Positions 25,465 to 34,141 of a stretch of DNA of 64,000 bases are shown one piece after another. Each line of letters opens with the position of its first letter. Positions within the stretch are counted from its first letter, which is position 1. A model generated the notes under the pieces. It was not told the origin of the DNA, did no database searches, and saw nothing but the letters and a program-made list of their open reading frames with translations. Source of the stretch: JAPPOI01 sp028818055. Its GTDB lineage: Bacteria; Pseudomonadota; Alphaproteobacteria; Rhodobacterales; Rhodobacteraceae. The DNA lies in the NCBI GenBank assembly GCA_965267405.1, contig OZ253954.1, positions 1,240,001-1,304,000 of the forward strand, in the 5' to 3' direction. A program made the position numbers and the translations under genes.

Positions 25465-26267
25465 TCGCCCTTCCAATCGGGCATGGGGCGCTTTTCGACA
25501 AACGCCCCAATGCCGGCCTCGGCGTCACGCGCCATCATGTTCTCGGCCATTACGCGACCAGCATAGGCATACGCCTCTTCCAACGGCATTTCCGCTTGCT
25601 CATAGAAGGCGCGCTTGCCAATTTTGACGGCCGCCGGGCTCTTGTCGGCGATCTTTCTTGCCATCTCCATGGACGCGCTTTCCAAATCGTCACGCGGCAC
25701 CACACGATTGACCAATCCCCAGTCTGATGCCGTTTCTGCGGGCATGAATTCCCCCATGAGGAGCAACTCCATTGCGATCTTGCGTGGGACATTCCGGCTG
25801 AGGGCAACCATCGGTGTCGAACAAAACAGGCCAATGTTCACACCAGAGGTCGCAAAGCGTGCATCGTCCGCGGCGACAGCAAGATCACATGTTCCGACCA
25901 GCTGACAGCCGGCAGCCGTGGCAATCCCTTTAACCTCGGCAATGACCGGTTGGGGAAGCTGCACAATGCGCATCATCATGGCTGAGCAGGTGGCGAACAG
26001 ATCCTGAAAATATTGAAACCCACCATCGTCGTCTTTACGTCGCGCCGTCATCTCTTTGAGGTTATGGCCGGCGCAGAAGTGGTCGCCAGCTGAGCGCAAA
26101 ATCACGACCTTAACGGAACGATCTTCGGCGATGCGATCCAATTCTTCGGACAGCGCCGCAATCATCGCTTCGGACAGCGCATTGATGGATCGAGGTGCGT
26201 TCAGCGTTACGACGGCGACGCCATCTTCATCGCTTCGCATCAAAAGTTCTTCTTGCATCATGTTCAT
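25461..26267 (-). CDS. crotonase-fold protein of the ECHDC3 type, catalytic glutamates absent
   Basis: The 268-aa product has the crotonase fold: DHFCAGHNLKEM oxyanion loop, AAGCQLVGTCDLAVAADDAR and ATSGVNIGLFCSTPMVALSR. In true enoyl-CoA hydratases the two catalytic glutamates sit in GCEL and PEINLG. Here they are Gln and a Gly-Val-Asn context, as in the eukaryotic ECHDC3 group, so hydration is doubtful. The start at 26267 follows a perfect AGGAGG by 7 nt. Its stop overlaps the acyl-CoA synthetase start. The pair may process or hydrolyse an unusual acyl-CoA. Confidence 0.85.
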   Translation of the reverse strand: MNMMQEELLMRSDEDGVAVVTLNAPRSINALSEAMIAALSEELDRIAEDRSVKVVILRSAGDHFCAGHNLKEMTARRKDDDGGFQYFQDLFATCSAMMMRIVQLPQPVIAEVKGIATAAGCQLVGTCDLAVAADDARFATSGVNIGLFCSTPMVALSRNVPRKIAMELLLMGEFMPAETASDWGLVNRVVPRDDLESASMEMARKIADKSPAAVKIGKRAFYEQAEMPLEEAYAYAGRVMAENMMARDAEAGIGAFVEKRPMPDWKGE

Positions 26268-26431
26268 CCGCCATCCTCCTGAATTCATCTTGCGTTCCGA
26301 GGTCTCATTTGTCGAACCAAAATCGATGAAAAATTAATCATCGCAATATGACTTTCTGGCACACCGATTCCCAATTGGCGGGAGGATTCCCGTGGTGGCG
26401 CAAAAAAAATTTTGCGTTGACATTCATACAG

Positions 26432-26451
26432 TTTTGCAACCGGTTGCAAAA
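26432..26451. promoter_or_regulatory. perfect LacI-family-type operator
   Basis: A perfect 20-bp palindrome with the core TTGCAACCGGTTGCAA, flanked by TT and AA. The central CG and TTGNAA half-site are the hallmark of LacI/GalR operators. It overlaps a candidate promoter of the sugar ABC operon. No LacI-type regulator is encoded in this window. Confidence 0.75.
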
Positions 26452-26462
26452 TGTCCTGTATT
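26434..26462 (+). promoter_or_regulatory. candidate promoter of the sugar ABC operon
   Basis: TTGCAA (26434-26439), a 17-nt spacer and TGTATT (26457-26462) match consensus at four positions each. The -35 is inside the palindrome, so repressor binding would block it. Confidence 0.4.
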
Positions 26463-26587
26463 TAGAGGCGGTTTCCGCAATTTCGAGGAGATCTTGAAGC
26501 GGTACATTATTTACAACCAAGGACTTGCGTCATTTTTTTTGGGCGCTAACGTAGCGTGTTACAAGACAAAGTCTTTGGGAGGACATA

Positions 26588-27511
26588 ATGAAGAAATTGA
26601 TGTTGGCCGCAGCTGCGGCCTCGATGGTCGCGGGTTCTGCATATGCAGACGGTCATGGCGAGCGCTATGTCATGATCACTCACACGCAGGGTACAGACCC
26701 GTTCTGGCCTGTTGTTGAAAAGGGTGGACGTGATGCTGCAGCAGCAGTTGGCGCAACACTTGAGTACAACTTCGACGTATCGGGTGACATGGCTGCGATG
26801 GCTGCTCTGATCGAAGCCGCAGCGGCTTCAAACCCTGATGGCATCATCGTTTCGCTTCCAGACGCCGCGGCGCTTGGACCTGCGATCAAGGCTGCCGTTG
26901 CAGACGGTATTCCAGTTGTGACCATGAACTCGGGCCTCGAGTCTTCAGCAGAGCTTGGCGCGCTGATGCACGTCGGTCAGCCAGAGCGTCTGGCTGGTGA
27001 AGCTGCTGGTGGCCGTGCTGCTGCAGAAGGCGTGACAAACGGTCTCTGCCTGAACCAGGAAGCATTCAACACAGCACTTGTTGACCGTTGCGAAGGTTAC
27101 TTCGCTGGTCTTGGTGGCGATCTGAACATGATCGACGTGTCGAACGACCCTGCACAGATCGAAACCCGTACAGCCGCTGCACTGCAGGCTGACGCATCGA
27201 TCGACGGCGTTCTGGCTGTTGGCCCACACGTGTGTGAAGCTGCAATCAAAGCGATCGAAGCTGTTGGTGCTGACGTGCATCTCGCTTGCTTCGACCTGTC
27301 ACCTGGCGTGATGGACATGATCGAGAACGGTCAGGCTGCATTCACAATCGACCAGCAGCAGCGTCTGCAAGGCTACATGCCGGTCATCGTTCTGCACCTG
27401 TACAACAACCACGCAGGTCTGCTGCCTGGCAACAACATCGCTTCGGGCCCTGGCTTCGTTGACAAGTCGAATGCCGCAGCGGTTAAGGAACTTGCGGGCA
27501 TCGACCGCTAA
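26588..27511 (+). CDS. sugar ABC transporter periplasmic binding protein (FrcB/RbsB-like)
   Basis: A 307-aa type I periplasmic binding protein. It has a signal peptide (MKKLMLAAAAASMVAGSAYA, then DGHG), followed by ERYVMITHTQGTDPFWPVVEKGGRDAA, a classic CUT2 sugar-binding start. Family blocks include DGIIVSLPDAAALGPAIKAAV and GIPVVTMNSGLESS. Its codon use is markedly biased (many GCT, CTG and GGT codons), as expected for a highly expressed protein. The first gene of a binding protein, permease, ATPase operon, it fits the frcB-frcC-frcA order for fructose-type sugars. The sugar itself is inferred only. Confidence 0.9.
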   Translation: MKKLMLAAAAASMVAGSAYADGHGERYVMITHTQGTDPFWPVVEKGGRDAAAAVGATLEYNFDVSGDMAAMAALIEAAAASNPDGIIVSLPDAAALGPAIKAAVADGIPVVTMNSGLESSAELGALMHVGQPERLAGEAAGGRAAAEGVTNGLCLNQEAFNTALVDRCEGYFAGLGGDLNMIDVSNDPAQIETRTAAALQADASIDGVLAVGPHVCEAAIKAIEAVGADVHLACFDLSPGVMDMIENGQAAFTIDQQQRLQGYMPVIVLHLYNNHAGLLPGNNIASGPGFVDKSNAAAVKELAGIDR

Positions 27512-27528
27512 GTCGAAAATCTGAACAA

Positions 27529-27558
27529 GAAACAGGCGGGGAACTCCCCGCCTGTTTC
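27529..27558 (+). terminator. hairpin between binding protein and permease (attenuator)
   Basis: A perfect 14-bp stem (GAAACAGGCGGGGA at 27529-27542, complement at 27545-27558) begins 17 bp after the stop. The right arm ends in TTTC with no longer U-tract. It probably protects or partially terminates the message so that binding protein exceeds the membrane subunits. Confidence 0.7.
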
Positions 27559-27595
27559 CTTAGGGGACAACAATAAGGGACAAAAGGGGACCGCC

Positions 27596-28777
27596 ATGGC
27601 CGATCGCAGCGAAGCGGACAGGCTCAAGGAAGAAACGTGGATACAACGGCTGATCAGACGACCGGAAATCGGGTCATTTATCGTTATGGTCGTCATTATT
27701 GTGGCACTGGCCATCGCATCGGACGGCAAGGCATTTAACGCCCTCGGCCTTAAAAACAACATTAAGATTATTGCTCAGTATGGAATCATCGCAATGGGTG
27801 CGGCCATGCTGATGATTGCTGGCGAGTTTGATCTATCCATTGGTTCCATGATCGGATTTGCCGGCATGTCCATGGCCCTGATGCTGAAGTGGGGTCTGCC
27901 TTTCGGATTAGGTGAAGCTACACCATTCATGGCCTTCATCATTACATTGGCCATGACATTGACACTCGGGTGGTTCATTGGAACCATCGTCGTCCGATCA
28001 GGCCTTTCCAGTTTTATTGTGACGCTTGCATTCCTGTTCTTTTTGCGCGGCACGACAGAAGTTGCCTTCCGCCTGATCAACCAATCGACACAGGTATCCG
28101 GACTGCCGGATTACAAAGAAAACAGCTGGTTCGCGAATATTTTGGGTGGCGAGGTTTTCGGCTGGTTCTACGACGCTTGGTATTGGATCGGACAACGGGC
28201 CATTGACGGCATGGAGTTCCCTGCCAGGCTGCCCGGCGAAACCATCAACATGCTGGCCGCGCTGAACATCAACCGCCGCCTTGAGCAATGGGTGACTGGA
28301 TTTGATGCGCGCTTCATGTGGTTCCTGATTATTGCGGCTGGCGCTTACTTCATCCTGAGCCGCACGCAATTAGGCAACTGGATCTACGCCACAGGCGACG
28401 ACAAGGAAGCAGCCCGGGCAAACGGCGTTCCGGTGAACCGTGTGAAGGTTGGTCTGTTCATGTTCACGGCCTTCTGCGCGACCATGTTTGCGGCCTGCCA
28501 GGTCTTTGACACCAACACATCAGATGCCGCGAAAGGGAACCTGATGGAGCTATTTGCCATCGCGATCGCGGTTGTTGGCGGCACTTTGATGACGGGCGGT
28601 TTCGGCTCAGCGATCGGTGTCGTATTCGGAGCGATCACGGTTGGCCTTGTGGCCAACGCGGTGTTCTTCATTCCTGAAATCGACGGCGCATGGTTCCGCG
28701 TCTTCCTTGGATCGATCTTGTTGGCTGCTGTTTTCGCCAACGAACGCATCCGCAAACGCATCACGGGAGGGATCTAA
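27596..28777 (+). CDS. sugar ABC transporter permease (FrcC/XylH-like)
   Basis: A 393-aa CUT2-family inner-membrane subunit with about ten helices. GEFDLSIGSMIGFAGMSMAL is the conserved region near the first periplasmic loops. WIYATGDDKEAARANGVPVNRVK is the cytoplasmic EAA-like loop that docks the ATPase. It is longer than RbsC because of an inserted segment around residues 160-230, as in XylH and FrcC proteins. The ATPase starts 3 bp after its stop. Confidence 0.9.
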   Translation: MADRSEADRLKEETWIQRLIRRPEIGSFIVMVVIIVALAIASDGKAFNALGLKNNIKIIAQYGIIAMGAAMLMIAGEFDLSIGSMIGFAGMSMALMLKWGLPFGLGEATPFMAFIITLAMTLTLGWFIGTIVVRSGLSSFIVTLAFLFFLRGTTEVAFRLINQSTQVSGLPDYKENSWFANILGGEVFGWFYDAWYWIGQRAIDGMEFPARLPGETINMLAALNINRRLEQWVTGFDARFMWFLIIAAGAYFILSRTQLGNWIYATGDDKEAARANGVPVNRVKVGLFMFTAFCATMFAACQVFDTNTSDAAKGNLMELFAIAIAVVGGTLMTGGFGSAIGVVFGAITVGLVANAVFFIPEIDGAWFRVFLGSILLAAVFANERIRKRITGGI

Positions 28778-28780
28778 GCC

Positions 28781-29551
28781 ATGGCAGAGCCGTATCTCCG
28801 CGTAGAAAACCTCGTCAAACAGTTCGGACCCTTCACCGCGCTCGGTGGGGTCGATCTGGAAGTCTATCCTGGTGAAGTGCACGCGCTTCTAGGCGACAAC
28901 GGTGCCGGCAAGTCGACACTGATCAAAACGCTTGCGGGTGTTCACCAGCCCACCAGCGGACAGATCTACATCGAAGGCAAGCCGGTGAATTTCCGGTCTC
29001 CGCGCGATGCATCTGCTGCAGGTATCGGTACCGTGTACCAGGACCTTGCGTTGAATCAGCTGATGTCAGTGACCCGGAACTTCTTCATGGGTCGCGAACT
29101 CAAAGGGCCGATGGGCACGCTCAAGATGGACGAGATGAACGAAATCGCCCACGACGAGATGCTGAAGATCGGGATCGACTTCTCTGACCCGACCCAGGCA
29201 GTTGGGACGATGTCAGGCGGTCAGCGCCAGACTTTGGCGATCGCCCGTGCGATTCACTTTGGTGCGAAAGTTCTGATCCTTGACGAGCCGACTTCGGCGC
29301 TGGGTCAGAAGCAGCAGATGGGTGTTTTGAAGACGATCAAACGCGTGCGCGCACGCGGCGACATTGCGATCATCTTCATTACTCACAACGAGATCCACTC
29401 TCGTCTTGTTGGCGACCGCTATACGTTCCTTGCGCTTGGCAAGGTGATCGGTGCGGGTACGTCGCAAGAGATCAACAATGAAGAAATGCGTCGCTTGATG
29501 GCCGGTGGCGCCGAAATGGGCGATCTCGAAAAAGAACTCGCTGCGATCTAG
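28781..29551 (+). CDS. sugar ABC transporter ATP-binding protein, single-domain (FrcA-like)
   Basis: A 256-aa ATPase with Walker A GDNGAGKST, signature MSGGQRQ, Walker B KVLILDEPTSALG and the switch His in FITHNEIHS. Unlike RbsA, XylG and AraG, which carry two tandem ATPase domains of about 500 aa, it has one. This points to the FrcA group working as a homodimer. It is the last gene of the sugar operon and is followed by a hairpin shared with the convergent gene. Confidence 0.9.
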   Translation: MAEPYLRVENLVKQFGPFTALGGVDLEVYPGEVHALLGDNGAGKSTLIKTLAGVHQPTSGQIYIEGKPVNFRSPRDASAAGIGTVYQDLALNQLMSVTRNFFMGRELKGPMGTLKMDEMNEIAHDEMLKIGIDFSDPTQAVGTMSGGQRQTLAIARAIHFGAKVLILDEPTSALGQKQQMGVLKTIKRVRARGDIAIIFITHNEIHSRLVGDRYTFLALGKVIGAGTSQEINNEEMRRLMAGGAEMGDLEKELAAI

Positions 29552-29563
29552 ATTAAACCATCC

Positions 29564-29593
29564 GGTTGCGTCGCTTATCAGAGTGACGCAACC
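29564..29593. terminator. bidirectional hairpin between convergent operons
   Basis: GGTTGCGTC (29564-29572) pairs with GACGCAACC (29585-29593), 9 bp, around a 12-nt loop. It begins 12 bp after the ATPase stop and overlaps the last codons of the acyltransferase-like gene on the other strand. The U-tract is poor in both directions. Confidence 0.45.
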
Positions 29594-30609
29594 AACTTCC
29601 TCTGATCTTCCATTCCCATTGAAATCAGAAACGCTTCCGCGGCTTGCCGCGCCTTGAAGTCGGCTTTGTCTGTCATGCCGTTCCAGTTCGCGCGGATGAG
29701 CGACTGCGCAACCGCGCCGCCCAGTGTCGTTCCGGGACCTGTCACGATGAACAGGTCAGGCGCAAACTCGCGCGCAGCAACGGTGACCGCATGAGTGAAG
29801 TCATAGGTTTCGGTCACCTGATGGCCAAGCGTGTACTCATACAGGTCTTCACGAGTTGATGATCCGGGCCACCAGATTTCTCCCCGACCATCGATAAGTG
29901 GCTTTTTGGGCGGTCCGAAAAGCATTGGTGACAATGCTTCGCGGCCCTGGTTTGCAACAGACGTCTGCAAATGGCTGTGAAACGCTGCATGGTTGGCAAG
30001 CCGCATCGGGAAGCGGTCTCCGACAGGTTCAACAGCAGCCTCAAACGCGGAAAGGCCAGTCTCGTTCCCGGCCAGAACCAGCATCCCACCAAGGTCAATC
30101 GACAACGTCAGAATCGCGTCGCCTTGTCCGTTTATCTGATCAACCATTCCCATAAGGGTTTCGCGAACTTCGGGACGCGGCACCCAGTCGTCATCGACCC
30201 ACGGATGGATGATCTGACCACCGATCATGGCGCTTTGCATCATGGTGCCCATGGTATTTGCGATCAGAAAACCGTCTTCGGCACTGACGGCGCCGCCGCA
30301 CGCCAATGCCGAATACCACCCCATTGAATTTCCGGTCACGGCAACGACGTCGATCTGATCGCCGATCGACAGAAAATCTCCTAGGGTCGCCGCGTAAATC
30401 AAGGCCGAAGCGTTGTCGCCACGGCCATGTTTTGACAGTGAATAGCGCTCGACTCGATCTAGCGACGACACCGCGTCTTGGTCATTCTGCTGACGGATCT
30501 TATCGAAACGATCCAACAAACCGGCGTCCGGAAAGTGACGCGAGAGGTATCCCAACTCGGTCGAATTGTAAGTTCCCCTACCCGGGCAAATGACGACTGC
30601 AGTCTTCAA
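29578..30609 (-). CDS. malonyl-CoA:ACP transacylase-like (FabD-fold) protein
   Basis: The 343-aa product has the acyltransferase fold. VTGNSMGWYSAL contains the G-x-S-x-G nucleophile Ser95, and LANHAAFHSHL supplies the matching His211. The opening VVICPGRGTY replaces the usual FPGQGSQ of FabD, and the protein is 30 residues longer than FabD. It is therefore a divergent acyltransferase, not the housekeeping enzyme. The ATG overlaps the stop of the E1 fusion as ATGA, so both are made together. A role in moving the acyl product of E1 to CoA or a carrier protein is inference. Confidence 0.75.
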   Translation of the reverse strand: MKTAVVICPGRGTYNSTELGYLSRHFPDAGLLDRFDKIRQQNDQDAVSSLDRVERYSLSKHGRGDNASALIYAATLGDFLSIGDQIDVVAVTGNSMGWYSALACGGAVSAEDGFLIANTMGTMMQSAMIGGQIIHPWVDDDWVPRPEVRETLMGMVDQINGQGDAILTLSIDLGGMLVLAGNETGLSAFEAAVEPVGDRFPMRLANHAAFHSHLQTSVANQGREALSPMLFGPPKKPLIDGRGEIWWPGSSTREDLYEYTLGHQVTETYDFTHAVTVAAREFAPDLFIVTGPGTTLGGAVAQSLIRANWNGMTDKADFKARQAAEAFLISMGMEDQRKLVASL

Positions 30610-32795
30610 TTTTTCCGACCCAGCAGAGCGATGGAAGAAGACAAGATGGTGTCGCGCGACGGCATGGTCGCGGCATAGGCCGGACCAGTTGCGATAAAGC
30701 TGTCTTCAGCGGTCAGCCGCGCGATTTTCGCGTCGGTTGTTTCTGCAAAATGCGCGACCAGACCTTCGGCCACGCCTCCAGAGTGGCGCGTTTCATCAAC
30801 AACGAGGATGTTTTTGCAGCCTTCAGTCGCTTCGGTTAGTGCCTGTTTGGGCATAGGTGACAGCCAGCGCATGTCGACGATACGCGCATCGATACCGGCC
30901 CCTTTGATATGCGGCAGAGCTTGGTGGGACAGGTATGCGCCATTTCCGAAGGTAACGATCGCAAGGTCTTTGCCATCTCCGGTGATACCAACTTCGCCAA
31001 GTGCAATGCTTTGGGATGGGTCGGGATAAACACCCATCCAACCCTCATCTTTGGCTTCGTGCAGATCCCGCATCGGGTACAGGGCAATAGGTTCCAAGAC
31101 GACAACGACCCGCTGCTCTTCACGCGCCAGCCGCACGCATTCGCGCATCATCTTGGCGGCGTCGACCCCGTTAGACGGACACGCAAGTACGACACCCGGA
31201 ATGTCGCGCAACACAGCGACCGAATTGTCGTTGTGGAAGTGCCCGCCGAACCCCTTTTGATAGCCAAGACCAGCCACCCGCAGCACCATTGGATTTGTGA
31301 ACTGGCCTTGCGAGAAAAATGGAAGCGTCGCGGCTTCACCGCGAATCTGGTCTTCTGCATTGTGGAGATAGGCAAGGAATTGGATTTCCGGCATCGGGAC
31401 AAAGCCGTTCTGTGCCATGCCGATGGCCAACCCAAGGATCGACTGTTCATCAAGCAAAGTGTCGATCATGCGATCTGACCCAAATCGCTGGTGGAGTTTC
31501 TGGGTTACGCCATAGACGCCACCCTTCCGTCCGACGTCTTCGCCCATCATGACAATCTCAGGATGGGCGAGCATCAAATCGGTAAGAGCCCAGTTGATCA
31601 GCTTGGACATGATTTGCGGTTCGCCGAGCGCTTTTAGGTCACCACCAAACGCCTTTGCGCGTTCGTCGTCCGATGGGCCATTCGTCGGTTTGCAGGTGCG
31701 TACCGGCGGCACGACCGTTTCCATCACATCCAGCGCAGTTGCTAGACGTGGTCGTTTGGCTGCCTGATCGCCAACGCGATCAATCCGCTGGCAGGTTTCG
31801 GTATAGATGTCCAAGGCATCGGCAGACGACAATGCACCGGAATCCGATAGCAACCGGACAGCATGCAAAAGCGGATCATTTGCCTCATCCTGCTCGACTT
31901 CGGACTTGGGAAGATAGCTGGTTGCCACATCGGCGCCAGCATGCCCGTAAAGTCGAACAGTTCGCACATGGAGAAAAGCTGGTTTTCGCTGGCTGCGCAC
32001 GAACTCGGCAGCCTTTTGGGCGGTGGCGTAGGTGTCGTAGATGTCCAATCCGTCGCACGCGAAGTACTTGATGCCGGGCCGGTTCCGGAAATTCGCTGCG
32101 ATCCAACCTTTTGGGGTCTTTGTTGAAATTCCGATTCCATTGTCTTCGCAGCAAAACAGAAGCGGCAATGGTGACGACTGATAGGCCGTCCAACCAGCTG
32201 CATTGAACGCACCTTGTGCGGTGGCATGGTTGGCCGAGGCATCGCCAAAACTACAGAAAACGATTGCATCGTCCGGCATCGTCGCGTGTTCGGGCCGGTG
32301 CCGTTTGGCTGCACCGATAGCATAAGCTGCACCGACGGCCTTCGGTAAATGGCTGGCGATCGTGGATGTTTGTGGCGGGATGTTTAGCGGCTTGGACCCC
32401 AGAACCTTATGGCGCCCACCGCTGATCGGATCATCCGTGGAACACGCAAACGACAAAAGCATATCCCAGGCCATAGTCTGCCCTGGCACCTGCTCGGCAC
32501 GCTGAAGCTGAAAAGCTCCGTCACGGTAATGAAGAAAGGCCGGGTCGGTCGGTCTGAGTGCGGCGGCAACAGCGGCCATGCCTTCGTGGCCTGACGAACC
32601 AATCGTGTAATATCCATCGCCCGCCGCCTGCATCGCACGACTTTTCCGATCAAGTGCGCGGCTTACGCACCCGGTTCGGTAGATTGAGACTGCCAACTCA
32701 GCGGGCAACGCGCCATTGGGCTTGGCTCCAGCTGGTAGGTCTTCTGCCGCTACGCGACGCAGAAAATTGTCATGGACGATTGCGGCGCGATCCAT
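30606..32795 (-). CDS. fused alpha/beta E1 of a 2-oxoacid dehydrogenase
   Basis: The 729-aa protein joins both E1 subunits. The alpha half (about 1-340) has the ThDP motif FGDASANHATAQGAFNAA then EDNGIGIST. The beta half (about 385-729) has MMGEDVGRKGGVYGVTQKL, TLLDEQSILGLAIGMAQ and VVDETRHSGGVAEGL. Such fusions occur in branched-chain or acetoin-type E1 enzymes, which decarboxylate a 2-oxo acid and acylate a lipoyl domain. No E2 or E3 gene is in the window, so it must borrow a lipoyl partner or use another acceptor. It is coupled to the FabD-like gene. Confidence 0.87.
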   Translation of the reverse strand: MDRAAIVHDNFLRRVAAEDLPAGAKPNGALPAELAVSIYRTGCVSRALDRKSRAMQAAGDGYYTIGSSGHEGMAAVAAALRPTDPAFLHYRDGAFQLQRAEQVPGQTMAWDMLLSFACSTDDPISGGRHKVLGSKPLNIPPQTSTIASHLPKAVGAAYAIGAAKRHRPEHATMPDDAIVFCSFGDASANHATAQGAFNAAGWTAYQSSPLPLLFCCEDNGIGISTKTPKGWIAANFRNRPGIKYFACDGLDIYDTYATAQKAAEFVRSQRKPAFLHVRTVRLYGHAGADVATSYLPKSEVEQDEANDPLLHAVRLLSDSGALSSADALDIYTETCQRIDRVGDQAAKRPRLATALDVMETVVPPVRTCKPTNGPSDDERAKAFGGDLKALGEPQIMSKLINWALTDLMLAHPEIVMMGEDVGRKGGVYGVTQKLHQRFGSDRMIDTLLDEQSILGLAIGMAQNGFVPMPEIQFLAYLHNAEDQIRGEAATLPFFSQGQFTNPMVLRVAGLGYQKGFGGHFHNDNSVAVLRDIPGVVLACPSNGVDAAKMMRECVRLAREEQRVVVVLEPIALYPMRDLHEAKDEGWMGVYPDPSQSIALGEVGITGDGKDLAIVTFGNGAYLSHQALPHIKGAGIDARIVDMRWLSPMPKQALTEATEGCKNILVVDETRHSGGVAEGLVAHFAETTDAKIARLTAEDSFIATGPAYAATMPSRDTILSSSIALLGRKN

Positions 32796-32805
32796 TGCCC
32801 GTCTC

Positions 32806-34020
32806 TTAGAAGAAGGCCTGCAAGCCGGTTTGTGCGCGTCCGAGGATCAACGCGTGCACATCATGCGTTCCCTCATAGGTGTTCACGGTTTCAAGGTTCG
32901 CAGCATGTCGTATGACGTGGAACTCTTGGCTGATGCCGTTGCCCCCATGCATGTCGCGCGCGTGACGCGCGATGTCCAAAGCCTTGCCGCAGTTGTTGCG
33001 CTTGATCAGACTGATCATCTCGGGCGCGGCTTGGCCTTCATCCATCAATCGGCCAACGCGCAAAGCGGCCTGAAGGCCAAGCGTGATTTCAGTCTGCATA
33101 TCTGCGAGCTTCTTTTGGAATAGCTGGGTTTGCGCAATCGGGCGCCCGAATTGCTTACGGTCCAGCCCGTATTGCCGCGCACGCGTCCAACAATCTTCCG
33201 CAGCTCCCATGACGCCCCAAGCGATTCCGTAGCGGGCGCGGTTCAGGCATCCAAAAGGACCTTTCAGCCCCTCAACATCAGGCAGAAGCGCATCTTCTCC
33301 AACCTCGACGCCATCCATCACAATCTCACCGGTTACGGACGCACGAAGGCTAAGCTTTCCTTCAATTTTGGGTGCGCTGAGGCCTTTCATCCCTTTCTCA
33401 AGGACGAAGCCCCGAATTTTCCCGTCATGCCCATCGGATTTGGCCCAAACAACAAACACGTCGGCGATTGGGCTGTTCGAGATCCACATTTTCGAGCCCG
33501 AAAGCCGGTATCCGCCATCAGTTTTCTCGGCCCGCGTCTTCATACCAGCCGGGTCCGATCCGGCGTCGGGTTCGGTCAATCCAAAGCAGCCGATCCACTC
33601 ACCACTGGCAAGTTTCGGAAGGTACTTCTGCCGCTGCTCGTCAGTGCCGTAGGCGTGAATTGGGTACATGACCAAGCTGGATTGCACCGACATCATCGAA
33701 CGATAGCCACTGTCCACGCGTTCAACTTCGCGCGCGATAAGCCCGTAAGTCACATAGCCAGCGCCCAGCCCTCCAAGCTCTTCAGGGATTGTCGATCCTA
33801 GAAGTCCGGCTTCACCCATGGCTACGAAAATCTCGGGTTCAACCTTCTCTTCGGCATAAGCCGATGTGACACGCGGCATCAACTGATCTTGTGCGAAGTC
33901 ACGCGCCGCATCAGCCAGCATGCGTTCGTCTTCTGAAAGCTGATCCACAAGGCGGAATGGATCAGCCCAGTCGAAGCTGTTCAGATCGGGTCCAAATCCT
34001 CTTGGTTTCATGTCTTTCAC
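32806..34020 (-). CDS. gcdH: glutaryl-CoA dehydrogenase
   Basis: The acyl-CoA dehydrogenase-fold flavoenzyme, about 404 aa, oxidatively decarboxylates glutaryl-CoA to crotonyl-CoA in lysine and tryptophan breakdown. CFGLTEPDAGSDPAGMKTRA, MWISNSPIADVFVVWAK and LGGLGAGYVTYGLIAREVERV are GcdH-like. The catalytic Glu lies in NTYEGTHDVHALILGRAQTG. The start is ambiguous: two GTG codons (34023, 34020) follow AAGGAG by 4 and 7 nt, while the first ATG (34011) is 16 nt away. The GTG at 34020 is favoured. The E1 gene lies 10 bp downstream. Confidence 0.9.
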   Translation of the reverse strand: MKDMKPRGFGPDLNSFDWADPFRLVDQLSEDERMLADAARDFAQDQLMPRVTSAYAEEKVEPEIFVAMGEAGLLGSTIPEELGGLGAGYVTYGLIAREVERVDSGYRSMMSVQSSLVMYPIHAYGTDEQRQKYLPKLASGEWIGCFGLTEPDAGSDPAGMKTRAEKTDGGYRLSGSKMWISNSPIADVFVVWAKSDGHDGKIRGFVLEKGMKGLSAPKIEGKLSLRASVTGEIVMDGVEVGEDALLPDVEGLKGPFGCLNRARYGIAWGVMGAAEDCWTRARQYGLDRKQFGRPIAQTQLFQKKLADMQTEITLGLQAALRVGRLMDEGQAAPEMISLIKRNNCGKALDIARHARDMHGGNGISQEFHVIRHAANLETVNTYEGTHDVHALILGRAQTGLQAFF

Positions 34021-34141
34021 CACGCATCTCCTTCTGAGAATATGCTAACTTCGGGAGCTTTGCAGCGCGACACACCTTTTCCCAAGGTTGCCAGCTGCCT
34101 CGACATCTACTTGGAACAGATTGCCAAGGGGCGGCAACCCC

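Larger units (their letters stand above)
26268..26587. other. 320-bp divergent intergenic region upstream of the sugar ABC operon
   Basis: This is the longest gap in the window. It is AT-rich compared with its surroundings and has no convincing reading frame. It holds the leader of the crotonase-like gene, the perfect palindrome at 26432-26451, a candidate promoter, and GGGAGG just before the binding-protein start. No other structured element was found. Confidence 0.6.
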
